Shown piece after piece: positions 1 to 7,379 of a DNA stretch of 41,595 bases; within the stretch, counting starts at the first letter, position 1, and every line of letters starts with the position of its first letter. The translations under genes and the position numbers were made by a program. Source of the DNA: Prevotellaceae bacterium (GTDB taxonomy: Bacteria; Bacteroidota; Bacteroidia; Bacteroidales; Bacteroidaceae); assembly GCA_015257125.1 (NCBI GenBank), contig JABZKU010000022.1:1-41595 (forward strand), given 5' to 3'. A model generated the notes under the pieces. The model was not told where the DNA came from. It saw only the letters and a program-made list of their open reading frames with translations, and ran no database searches.

Positions 1-56
1 GCCGTTTCCTTTTGTGCCACCACCACTTGATAGGGCGGGTTACCGATAATTGCGTC
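1..56 (-). CDS. Partial DNA adenine methylase fragment carrying the NPPYQ motif (no start; runs off the left edge)
   Basis: Reading leftward from 56, the minus strand encodes D-A-I-I-G-N-P-P-Y-Q followed by V-V-V-A-Q-K-E-T. The NPPY motif is the catalytic motif IV of Eco57I-type N6-adenine methylases, and the form IIGNPPYQ is typical of them. A TGA stop lies immediately before the Asp codon, so this fragment has no start of its own. The plus-strand gene 136-3369 stops matching its family at exactly the same Asp-Ala-Ile. The simplest reading is that this is the C-terminal half of that gene, detached by inversion. The extent of the fragment cannot be judged because it leaves the window. Confidence 0.65.
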
Positions 57-57
57 T
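48..57. repeat. Left arm of 10-base inverted repeat, putative DNA inversion site
   Basis: The minus strand here reads AGACGCAATT, identical to plus-strand 3174-3183. The match continues weakly outward (one mismatch, then TC). Both copies fall at the same codon position of the methylase reading frame (Asp-Ala-Ile), which is what a crossover site between two halves of one gene would show. No recombinase gene is visible in the window. Confidence 0.6.
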
Positions 58-135
58 CAAGGCCACCCTTTTTCGCTCAAACGCGACACCGATCCCCCTC
101 ACGCCCCCCTTTTTACCTAAATCCATTCCAAGCCT

Positions 136-3100
136 ATGCCTACCTACTCCAGTTCCATGCTGCCGCAGGTCATTTATGTCTTCTCCACAGACTACCCTTT
201 GCACAAAGGCTGCCTGAAAATCGGCATGACCAAGCTGACCGAAGACTGTAAACAGCTGCCCGCACCCAACGATCCCCTGCTCATCGCAGCGGCACGCGAG
301 CGAATTGACCAGTACACGAAAACGGCGGCCATAAAATATGAGTTGCTCTACACCGAGTGCTCCGCTTTTATCCACAAGGGTGTCCTGCAATCGTTCGACG
401 ACAAGCAGGTGCACAGCGTTTTGCTCCGCTCGGGCATTCGACGCCCCGATTTCTCGAACGAAGGGCTCGGCAAAGAATGGTTCGAGACGGATTTGGCCAC
501 CGTGAAAAATGCCATTTCCGCCGCCAAGGAGGGGCGCAGCAGTCTCTTTCCCGAGGAGAAAACGCAAAACGAGCCCGCCCCCATCGTCTTTCGCCCCGAA
601 CAGCGCGAAGCCATCGACAAGGCGGTGAAGCATTTCACCAAGAACAAAGGCAAGGGGCAGCGCAAAATGCTTTGGAACTGCAAGATGCGTTTCGGCAAAA
701 CCCTCTCGGCGCTGCAGGTGGTGCGCGAGATGGGCGCCCGACGCACCCTCATTGTCACGCATCGCCCCGTGGTCAATGCCGGATGGTATGAGGACTTTGA
801 AAAAATATTCTATGATCTGCGTGCCGCTGAGCCCGTTGCCGACGGCAGCAAGGGCGCGGGCGCAGCGAAAAAGGACGAATTACAGGGAAAATACAACTAC
901 GGTTCGGCACAAAAGGGGGAGCGCCTCGACCAACTGCTGCTGCAAGCCGACGAAGGTGCGCACATTGTGTGTTTTGCCTCCCTGCAAGACCTGCGCGGAT
1001 CGGAAGACGTGGGCGGAAAGCACGAGAAGAACGACAACATCTTCGCCACCGACTGGGATTTGCTCATTGTCGACGAAGCACACGAGGGCACGCAGACCGA
1101 ATTGGGGCAGGCGGTGATCGACCAACTTCGGCATGCCGACACCAAAGTGCTGCAACTTTCGGGCACGCCCTTCAACCTCTTCGACCAATATGACGAAGAC
1201 GAGATCTTCACCTGGGACTATATCATGGAGCAGCGCGCCAAAACGTCGTGGGACGAGTACCATGTCGGCGACTCCAACCCCTATGCGTCGCTGCCGGCCA
1301 TGCATATTTACACCTACGACCTGGGCCGACTGATGAATCGCTTCGCCGATGAGGACAAAGTCTTCAATTTTCGCGAGTTTTTCCGCACCGACGAGCAGGG
1401 CGCCTTCGTGCACGACAACTTTGTGGGGGACTTTCTCGATCTGCTCTGCTGCGACGACGAAGATTCGCTCTATCCTTATGCCAAAGCCGACTTCCGCCGC
1501 ATTTTTCGTCACACGCTTTGGGTGCTTCCCGGCGTCAAAGCGGCCAAAGCCCTGAGCAAGAAACTGCAAGCCCACCGCGTTTTCGGCGCCTTCACCGTGG
1601 TGAATGTGGCGGGAGAGGGCGATGCCGACGAAGAAAGTCGAGACGCGCTCGAAAAGGTGAACAAAGCCATCGGCAAAGACCCGAGCGCCACTTACACCAT
1701 CACCCTTTCTTGCGGTCGGCTCACCACCGGCGTGAGCATACGTCCCTGGACGGGCGTGTTTCTCCTGGCCGGTTCGTCGTCGACCTCGGCCGCCGGCTAC
1801 ATGCAAACCATCTTTCGCGTGCAAACGCCCTTCGAATACCAAGGTCGCGTGAAGGAAAACTGCTATGCTTTCGACTTCGCTCCCGATCGCGCCCTGCGTA
1901 TGCTGGCCGAAGCCTCGAAAGTGTCGTACAAAGCCGGCAAGCAAACCGCCGAAGACCGCCACACCCTCGCCGACTTCCTCCACTTCTGCCCCGTCATCGC
2001 CCTCGAAGGCAGCCAAATGAAGGCCTTCAACGTCGACAACCTCCTCACCCAACTCAAACGTGTGCAGATTGAGCGCGTGGTCAACGCCGGTTTCGAAGAC
2101 GGCGCACTATATAATGATGAGTTGCTCCGCTTAGAAGACGGCGATGTCGCCGACTTCAACGATCTCCGCGCCAAAATCGGCACCACCAAAGCCCTCAAAT
2201 CGGTCGATAAAGTCAAAGTCAGCGACAACGGTCTCGACGGTAACCCTGCCCAACCGCCTGTCCCGTCCGACAAGAAGCCCCCCAAGGAGTCCGATCCCGA
2301 GACCGAAGCCCTCAAAGCGCTGGAGAACGAGAAGAAGAAGCAGCGAAAAAACGCCATTGCCATCTTGCGCGGCATCTCCATCCGCATGCCCCTGCTCATC
2401 TACGGCGCCGATATCCAAGACGAAGCTGCCGAACTCACGATAAACAACTTCACCTACCTCGTCGACGACACCTCTTGGGCAGAATTCATGCCCGCCGGCG
2501 TGACGAAAGCCGACTTCGCCCGTTTCCGCCGCTACTACGATCCCGAAGTCTTCAGCGCCGCCGGCCGACGCATCAGACAATTAGCCCGCAGCGCCGACAA
2601 GTTCACCATCGAAGAGCGCATTTCGCGCCTCGCCACGCTCTTTTCCACCTTTCGCAACCCCGACAAGGAGACCGTCCTCACTCCTTGGCGCGTGGTCAAC
2701 ATGCATCTCTCCGATTCGCTGGGCGGTTATTGTTTTATGGACGAGCGTTTCGAGCACGCCCTCGAAACTCCGCGCCACATCGTGCGCAGCGGCGTGACCG
2801 ATCGCGTGTTTTCGCCCCGAAGCACCGTGTTGGAAATCAATTCCAAGAGCGGTCTCTATCCTCTCTACGCCGCTTATAGCATCTACCGCGCGCGGTTGGA
2901 CGAAGAGTGGTGCAAGCACAACGCCATCGCCCCCGGTCGCGCCAAAGCACTTTGGGAACAAACGCTCAAAGAAAACATTTTCGTGGTATGTAAGACGCCG
3001 ATGGCCGTCGCCATCACCAAGCGCACGCTCTGCGGCTTCAACACCGCACAAGTGAACGCCCAATATTACCCCGATCTCATTCAAAGCCTCACCCATTCCT

Positions 3101-3369
3101 CGCAAGACGTCGTTAGCAACTTGCGCGATGCCAAAGGATTTTGGGGACTAAACGATAAAAAAGAAATGAAGATAGACGCAATTCTCAGAAGTGGGAGGCT
3201 GGAACGGTGGGCACTCGGAAAAATGCAGAGCGGTGCCGCCGAAAAGTGGGGCGAGGTCACCAAAAAGTGGGCAATCCGATTAGGAGGAAGTGGGGCGAAG
3301 GAGATCGACGAAGCGGATTTTGCGGTGGTTCTCGTGAGTGATCGGATCGCGCTTGCCCCAATCGCGTAG
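136..3369 (+). CDS. Helicase/nuclease half of a fused restriction-modification enzyme, C-terminal methylase replaced
   Basis: The 1077-residue product begins with a GIY-YIG/T5orf172-like segment (about residues 10-30: IYVFS...GCLKIGMT). A superfamily II helicase core follows: Walker A-like MRFGKT (184-189), DEAH box (313-316), SGTPF (342-346) and a second RecA-like domain to about residue 600. Residues 850-1010 look like the region that normally precedes the methylase in these single-chain enzymes (INSKSGLYPLYAAYSIYR; CKTPMAVAITKRTL). At M1011-KIDAI the family should continue into GNPPYQ. Here it runs instead into about 60 low-complexity residues made of repeat DNA and antisense of the neighbouring gene. 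No consensus promoter is seen in the 79 bases between the repeat and the start, so this orientation is probably silent or makes a truncated enzyme. The domain calls are by motif, not by alignment. Confidence 0.8.
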   Translation: MPTYSSSMLPQVIYVFSTDYPLHKGCLKIGMTKLTEDCKQLPAPNDPLLIAAARERIDQYTKTAAIKYELLYTECSAFIHKGVLQSFDDKQVHSVLLRSGIRRPDFSNEGLGKEWFETDLATVKNAISAAKEGRSSLFPEEKTQNEPAPIVFRPEQREAIDKAVKHFTKNKGKGQRKMLWNCKMRFGKTLSALQVVREMGARRTLIVTHRPVVNAGWYEDFEKIFYDLRAAEPVADGSKGAGAAKKDELQGKYNYGSAQKGERLDQLLLQADEGAHIVCFASLQDLRGSEDVGGKHEKNDNIFATDWDLLIVDEAHEGTQTELGQAVIDQLRHADTKVLQLSGTPFNLFDQYDEDEIFTWDYIMEQRAKTSWDEYHVGDSNPYASLPAMHIYTYDLGRLMNRFADEDKVFNFREFFRTDEQGAFVHDNFVGDFLDLLCCDDEDSLYPYAKADFRRIFRHTLWVLPGVKAAKALSKKLQAHRVFGAFTVVNVAGEGDADEESRDALEKVNKAIGKDPSATYTITLSCGRLTTGVSIRPWTGVFLLAGSSSTSAAGYMQTIFRVQTPFEYQGRVKENCYAFDFAPDRALRMLAEASKVSYKAGKQTAEDRHTLADFLHFCPVIALEGSQMKAFNVDNLLTQLKRVQIERVVNAGFEDGALYNDELLRLEDGDVADFNDLRAKIGTTKALKSVDKVKVSDNGLDGNPAQPPVPSDKKPPKESDPETEALKALENEKKKQRKNAIAILRGISIRMPLLIYGADIQDEAAELTINNFTYLVDDTSWAEFMPAGVTKADFARFRRYYDPEVFSAAGRRIRQLARSADKFTIEERISRLATLFSTFRNPDKETVLTPWRVVNMHLSDSLGGYCFMDERFEHALETPRHIVRSGVTDRVFSPRSTVLEINSKSGLYPLYAAYSIYRARLDEEWCKHNAIAPGRAKALWEQTLKENIFVVCKTPMAVAITKRTLCGFNTAQVNAQYYPDLIQSLTHSSQDVVSNLRDAKGFWGLNDKKEMKIDAILRSGRLERWALGKMQSGAAEKWGEVTKKWAIRLGGSGAKEIDEADFAVVLVSDRIALAPIA
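3174..3183. repeat. Right arm of 10-base inverted repeat, putative DNA inversion site
   Basis: AGACGCAATT on the plus strand, in frame with the helicase gene (codons for Asp1014-Ala-Ile). Recombination with 48-57 would flip the 3.1 kb between them, join MKIDAI to IGNPPYQ, and place the restored gene on the minus strand downstream of the 3280-4335 gene. Confidence 0.6.
3185..3302. repeat. Degenerate tandem repeats, about 21-base period
   Basis: The clearest units begin at 3240, 3261 and 3282; each has a run of A followed by GTGGGG or GTGGGC (for example cgaaaagtggggcgaggtc). Weaker copies extend back to 3185. The array covers the false C-terminus of the helicase gene and the last residues of the minus-strand partner. 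It belongs to the same 21-base family as 6718-6780, 22519-22602 and 33558-33620. Confidence 0.5.
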
Positions 3370-4335
3370 CAGGCAGTAGGTGCCGTTGTGCAAATGGATG
3401 TTGCCGCTCGCGCAACCCGGGCAGGGGGCGGTGGTGGCTGCCGGGGCGGAGGCGAAAAGGTCGAACTCGTTGTGCGTGGTGGCGTGGCATGAATCGGGAA
3501 CAACGCCTTTGAGTCCGTCCATTTGCCACACGTTCCAAGCAATGACGTAGGCGAAGGAAAGGAGAGTCTGCGGGTGGAGGGGCAGTTGGGGGAAATAATA
3601 TTGGTGATGCTCGACGAAGGTCCTGAGCAGCGCCTCGCGTGTCAAGAGGAGGCTGTCGCCTTGCCACTCATAGCCCAGGGTGTGGCGATAGGCCTCCAGT
3701 GCCCAAGTGCGCCAGAGCTTGCATTCGCGCGCAATTTCCTCGGCGCTCTTCTCGGAGTGGGGGATGATGGTGTTTTCGGCCACAACGCGGAGTTTGCGAT
3801 CGAGGATTCCGACGCGCTGAGAGAGGGGAATGAATTCGCCGGTCACGGTGTTGTAGCGACTCACGAGATAAGGGCCTTCGCCGCAGGTGATTTCCATGCG
3901 GGTGGAGCGGACATAATCTTGCCATGTCTTGCCTTCGGGGAAAACGATGCGCTCGGTCGTCGATTGCCAGCTGTGGTCGCGTTCGTCGCTGACGTTGAAC
4001 ACGTCGGAACGTCCGAACCAGGCTTCGTCGATGAGGTTGTTTTGTGCATTGCAAACCCAGGCCGGGGTGAAGACCTCGGCCATTTGCTTGGTGCGGTCGA
4101 GCTGTTGCTCGCGCGACTTGAGCACGCGCGGCTGAATGAGGTGCCCATGTTCGCCGGTGATGCGCTCGGGCGTGATAGCGTCGTGCCATTGATAGCCGGC
4201 GCCGAGGTGGGCGTAGTGATCGGTGGCCCAAAAGATGGGGCGCTGCGTCGTGTGGTCGAGCAACAAGGCGGTGAGCACTTGAGGATAGCGGCGCAAAAGC
4301 TCACTTTCGGAGATATCAATTTCGTCGGAGACCAT
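3280..4335 (-). CDS. Restriction-modification partner protein (restriction endonuclease 'subunit M'-like)
   Basis: The 351-residue protein contains the segment AEVFTPAWVCNAQNNLID (about residues 86-103). I associate this segment with the protein encoded next to single-chain GIY-YIG/helicase/Eco57I-methylase enzymes. Near the C-terminus there is one Cys-x2-Cys pair (CPGC), and the end (KIRFVDLL) also fits the family, so the length looks complete. It has its own promoter at 4367-4397. In the present arrangement its last 90 bases overlap the helicase gene tail-to-tail. If the 48-3183 segment were flipped, the helicase-methylase gene would follow on the same strand about 175 bases downstream, the expected operon order. 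The biochemical role is not established by sequence; specificity or cleavage partner is an inference. Confidence 0.7.
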   Translation of the reverse strand: MVSDEIDISESELLRRYPQVLTALLLDHTTQRPIFWATDHYAHLGAGYQWHDAITPERITGEHGHLIQPRVLKSREQQLDRTKQMAEVFTPAWVCNAQNNLIDEAWFGRSDVFNVSDERDHSWQSTTERIVFPEGKTWQDYVRSTRMEITCGEGPYLVSRYNTVTGEFIPLSQRVGILDRKLRVVAENTIIPHSEKSAEEIARECKLWRTWALEAYRHTLGYEWQGDSLLLTREALLRTFVEHHQYYFPQLPLHPQTLLSFAYVIAWNVWQMDGLKGVVPDSCHATTHNEFDLFASAPAATTAPCPGCASGNIHLHNGTYCLLRDWGKRDPITHENHRKIRFVDLLRPTSS

Positions 4336-4366
4336 GTGTGTGAGAAAGAGGAGGATAGATTGCTAA

Positions 4367-4397
4367 CAAAGGTAGTTATATGTCTTTGTAGAACAAA
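4367..4397 (-). promoter_or_regulatory. Bacteroidetes-type promoter for the restriction partner gene
   Basis: On the minus strand TTTG (4397-4394) is followed after 19 bases by TACCTTTG (4374-4367), matching the TTTG / TAnnTTTG consensus. It lies about 32 bases upstream of the start codon at 4335. Confidence 0.65.
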
Positions 4398-4700
4398 GGA
4401 TTTGCGTAATAATACCTTAAATATGCACGCAAAAAAGCATTTTACTTGCGAAAATCCCGGCGTGAGGGCGAAAAGCGGTGGTCTTTCCCCGATCGTGCGG
4501 CGAAAATGCGCTACTATGCGCGCAGTGTGCACTAATGGGCTCGAGTGTTGTGCGCTCAAGTGTTCGCCGGCCGCTGAACATTGGGCCACAGGTTGGAGCG
4601 AAAGCTCCTGTTTCCGAACTCTCCAATGCACAAGTTGTGCCGAAAAGGGCGTTTGAGTAGCAAAACCTGCCCTGTTTTGTGCTTTTCGCACGGCATAAAC
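4398..4700. other. Intergenic region between divergent promoters, no gene seen
   Basis: About 300 bases between the minus-strand promoter and the plus-strand exchanger promoter. Short open frames exist on both strands but resemble no protein family. A short imperfect direct repeat (gctcgagtgttg / gctcaagtgttc) lies near 4538-4565. Nothing else is supported. Confidence 0.4.
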
Positions 4701-4731
4701 TTGGGCAAATATAGAACAAGTGCTAATTTTG
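4701..4731 (+). promoter_or_regulatory. Bacteroidetes-type promoter for the AspT-like exchanger
   Basis: TTG (4701-4703), 20 bases, then TAATTTTG (4724-4731). The expected start of transcription is about 35-40 bases before the ATG at 4775. Confidence 0.7.
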
Positions 4732-4774
4732 CACCCGGAAATAATTATTCAGTCAGTCAAATTCAAAAACAATC

Positions 4775-6532
4775 ATGGAATGGTTTATTAAACTCCTCCA
4801 AAACCCGGAGAACGCGGCGCACCTCGTGATTCTGTACGCCCTTGTGATCAGTCTCGGCGTGCGCCTGGGTCGTTGGCGCATCGGCGGCAAAAACGGTATT
4901 GCCTTCGGCGTGACGTGGGTGCTCTTCGTCGGTATTCTCGTCGGACACATCTGCACCAACTTTCTTTATGCCGATCCCGCGGCGGCCGTGGCCGGACAAA
5001 AGCACGTGATCGACATGGTCAAGGAGCTCGGCCTCATCCTTTTCGTCTACTGCATCGGTTTGCAGGTTGGCCCGAGCTTCTTCCAAACCTTCAAGTCCGG
5101 CGGTTTGGGCATGAACATGCTCACCCTCAGCCTCGTGTTGCTCAACGTGGCCGTGATGATCGGTCTCTATTTCCTCGGCACCTCGCTGGGCATTTTCAGC
5201 AACCCCCAATCGCCCGACAACCTGCCCATGATGGTGGGCGTACTCTATGGTGCGGTGACCAATACCCCCGGTCTCGGTGCGGCCAACAACGTGCTGCCCG
5301 AACTGATGAAGGGCGCTTCCGAAGTACCCGTCATCGCCAACGGTTACGCCTGCGCCTATCCCCTCGGCGTGGTGGGTATCATTCTCGCCACCCTCGCCGT
5401 GCGCTTCCTCACCGGCACCTCGCTTGAAGAGGAACGCAAGGCTTTGGAAGCGGCCGAAGAGAGCGATCCCGCCTCGGCGCCCAAACACCTGGTGATTCGC
5501 GTCACGAAAACCGCAGCCGAAGGCCGCACCCTCGAAGCGCTCCACCAGTTCCTCAACGTCCAATTCGTCATTTCGCGCTGCATCCTCGAGGACGGCACGC
5601 TCCTCATCCCCGGACGCGAAACCGTTCTCGAGCAGGGCATGCAAATCCACTTGGTCTGCGCCGAAAAGGACGCCGAACGCATCGCCGAACTCCTCGGTGA
5701 ACTCATTGAAGTGGGTCACGAAGAGAAAATCGAGAGCGAGCAGTACGTCAGCCGCCGCCTCGTGGTGACGCGTCCCGAAATCAACGGTAAGACCTTCGCC
5801 CAACTCCACATTTCTTCGCTCTACGGCGTGAATGTGACCCGCGTCACCCGCCACGGCATGGAACTTTTCGCCGCACGCGACCTCCGTTTGCAAGTCGGCG
5901 ACCGCATTCTGGTGACCGGTACGGAGAAGAGCATCGAAAACTTCAAGGATGTGGTGGGTGCACAGGTGAAACACCTCGATCACCCCAACGTGGGCGCGAT
6001 CTTCTTCGGTATCCTCATCGGTATCATCGTCGGACAAATTCCTATCCCCATCCCCGGTGTCACCGTGCCCGTGAAACTCGGCCTCGCCGGCGGTCCCCTC
6101 GTCGTAGCCATCCTCATCGGCGCCGTGGGCTACCGTTATAAGATCAATACCTACGTCTCCACCTCGGCCAACCTCCTCTTGCGCGAAGTGGGGCTCGTTC
6201 TCTTCCTCAGCAGTGTCGGTATTCAGGCCGGTGCTTCGTTCTGGAAAACCATCACGCAGGGCGACGGTATCCACTATGTGTGGATGGGTGTGCTCATCAC
6301 GACGATCCCCATCTTGATCGTGGGCGTTTTCGCCCGTTTGAAGATGAAGTTGAACTACTTCACCCTCATGGGTCTCATCGCCGGTTCGAACACCGATCCT
6401 CCCGCGCTGGCCTTTGCCAACGCCACCGCAGGCAACAACGCCCCGGCCGTGGGCTATTCCACCGTCTACCCCTTGGCCATGTTCATGCGCATCCTCTTGG
6501 CGCAGCTCGTCCTCTCGATCTTCTTGAGCTGA
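4775..6532 (+). CDS. AspT/YidE/YbjL-family membrane exchanger with two RCK_C domains
   Basis: The 585-residue inner-membrane protein has the internally duplicated layout of the aspartate:alanine exchanger family. About five hydrophobic helices lie in residues 10-215, two TrkA-C/RCK_C regulatory domains in roughly 230-390, and a second helical half at 405-585. Conserved glycine-rich family segments are visible: GAVTNTPGLGAANN in the first half and GLIAGSNTDPPALAFANA in the second. Characterised family members exchange dicarboxylic amino acids, but most Bacteroidales copies have no known substrate, so none is assigned. It is a single-gene unit with its own promoter and a strong terminator. The start at 4775 fits the promoter and the N-terminal helix. 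Confidence 0.88.
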   Translation: MEWFIKLLQNPENAAHLVILYALVISLGVRLGRWRIGGKNGIAFGVTWVLFVGILVGHICTNFLYADPAAAVAGQKHVIDMVKELGLILFVYCIGLQVGPSFFQTFKSGGLGMNMLTLSLVLLNVAVMIGLYFLGTSLGIFSNPQSPDNLPMMVGVLYGAVTNTPGLGAANNVLPELMKGASEVPVIANGYACAYPLGVVGIILATLAVRFLTGTSLEEERKALEAAEESDPASAPKHLVIRVTKTAAEGRTLEALHQFLNVQFVISRCILEDGTLLIPGRETVLEQGMQIHLVCAEKDAERIAELLGELIEVGHEEKIESEQYVSRRLVVTRPEINGKTFAQLHISSLYGVNVTRVTRHGMELFAARDLRLQVGDRILVTGTEKSIENFKDVVGAQVKHLDHPNVGAIFFGILIGIIVGQIPIPIPGVTVPVKLGLAGGPLVVAILIGAVGYRYKINTYVSTSANLLLREVGLVLFLSSVGIQAGASFWKTITQGDGIHYVWMGVLITTIPILIVGVFARLKMKLNYFTLMGLIAGSNTDPPALAFANATAGNNAPAVGYSTVYPLAMFMRILLAQLVLSIFLS

Positions 6533-6611
6533 GGCGAAGTGCTATATTAAAGAGGCGTTTTGTGCCGAAAATGATTCGGACGATTTCGCCTTTCATCCCC
6601 TATTTTTTGCG

Positions 6612-6653
6612 ACGAGAGTCACTCATTTCGATGAGCGACTCTCGTTTTTTTTT
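6612..6653 (+). terminator. Rho-independent terminator after the exchanger
   Basis: A perfect 15-base-pair stem (6612-6626 with 6631-6645) closed by a TTCG loop and followed by a run of nine T. Confidence 0.92.
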
Positions 6654-6717
6654 GTGAGCGTAAGACTTGTTTTTTTCGTCTTCGTCTTTGCTCTGAGAAA
6701 AAGCGGGAAGGCAAGAC

Positions 6718-6780
6718 GAAAAGAAGTGGGCTTTTGGGTAAAAGTCGAGGAGATTTGGCAGAAACTTCAGTGCTTTTGAG
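6718..6780. repeat. Three tandem degenerate 21-base repeats
   Basis: Units 6718-6738, 6739-6759 and 6760-6780, each with an A-rich start, a G-rich or mixed centre and a TTTTGG/TTTTGAG-like end. Same family as 22519-22602 and 33558-33620. Noncoding. Confidence 0.55.
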
Positions 6781-7379
6781 TCTCGTTCTTGACCTGGGCG
6801 GGAGGAGAGTGCGGGAGGTAAATGTGGATTTGCGGTTGGATGAAGAGCGAATCCATCGTGAGCGGGTGGGCAAACCATGCGAGAGGAATGTAAAAATATT
6901 TCGAGCGTGATGTTCTCTTTCGTGTGTTAAGTTGCGATTTTGATCATTTGTGTAGAGCTGCTTGCCGTGATAGATCATCTTTTTTCGGTTTTCTTTCGCC
7001 CAATCGATGTTTTTCTATGTCGTAAAAAGAGGAGGCTTGTTTTTTGTTGGTAATGTTTTTTCTGTAAATTGTTCCGGATGGCTTGGGGATATATGATTTA
7101 TGTGCAATAAAAAGCTGATGAAATGTGTGGTATTGCGATTTAGTTGTTATATTTGCAAGGTGAAATCTAAAATAATGATTTGACGTCTTTCCTTGATTGA
7201 GTTGTAAAGGGAATAAATCAAGATCATTGTAGAGCGAGTTCTTCGATATTCGTCTGTTAATTAGGCTTTCGTTATTGAGATGCTGCCTGTGGCAGTTGCG
7301 GCGCGGAGAATTTACTGTTCTGTTGCAATATAAATATATACGGGCTGTATTAGCCGACATTCACAATAAACCTGTTATA
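6781..7379. other. AT-rich leader upstream of the tubulin/actin/Ter cluster
   Basis: About 600 bases without a convincing gene, clearly richer in A and T than the flanking coding DNA, especially 6890-7370. A minus-strand open frame at 6944-7360 has no protein-like composition. A perfect -7 element TATATTTG lies at 7148-7155, but only a weak -33 match is at the right distance. It is likely a promoter and long 5' leader for the cluster. Confidence 0.4.
7148..7155 (+). promoter_or_regulatory. Possible -7 element for the tubulin/actin/Ter operon
   Basis: TATATTTG matches TAnnTTTG exactly. The -33 position has GTGTGG rather than TTG, so the call is tentative. It would imply a leader of about 220 bases before the ATG at 7380. 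Confidence 0.3.

Noticed and set aside
4763..6274. 503-residue minus-strand open frame opposite the exchanger gene
   Set aside because: Antisense shadow of a clear membrane-protein gene; its composition (Glu/His/Gly-rich) and lack of motifs fit a shadow frame in GC-rich DNA.
6944..7360. 138-residue minus-strand open frame in the AT-rich leader
   Set aside because: Composition is that of translated AT-rich noncoding DNA; no start context, motif or neighbour supports it.
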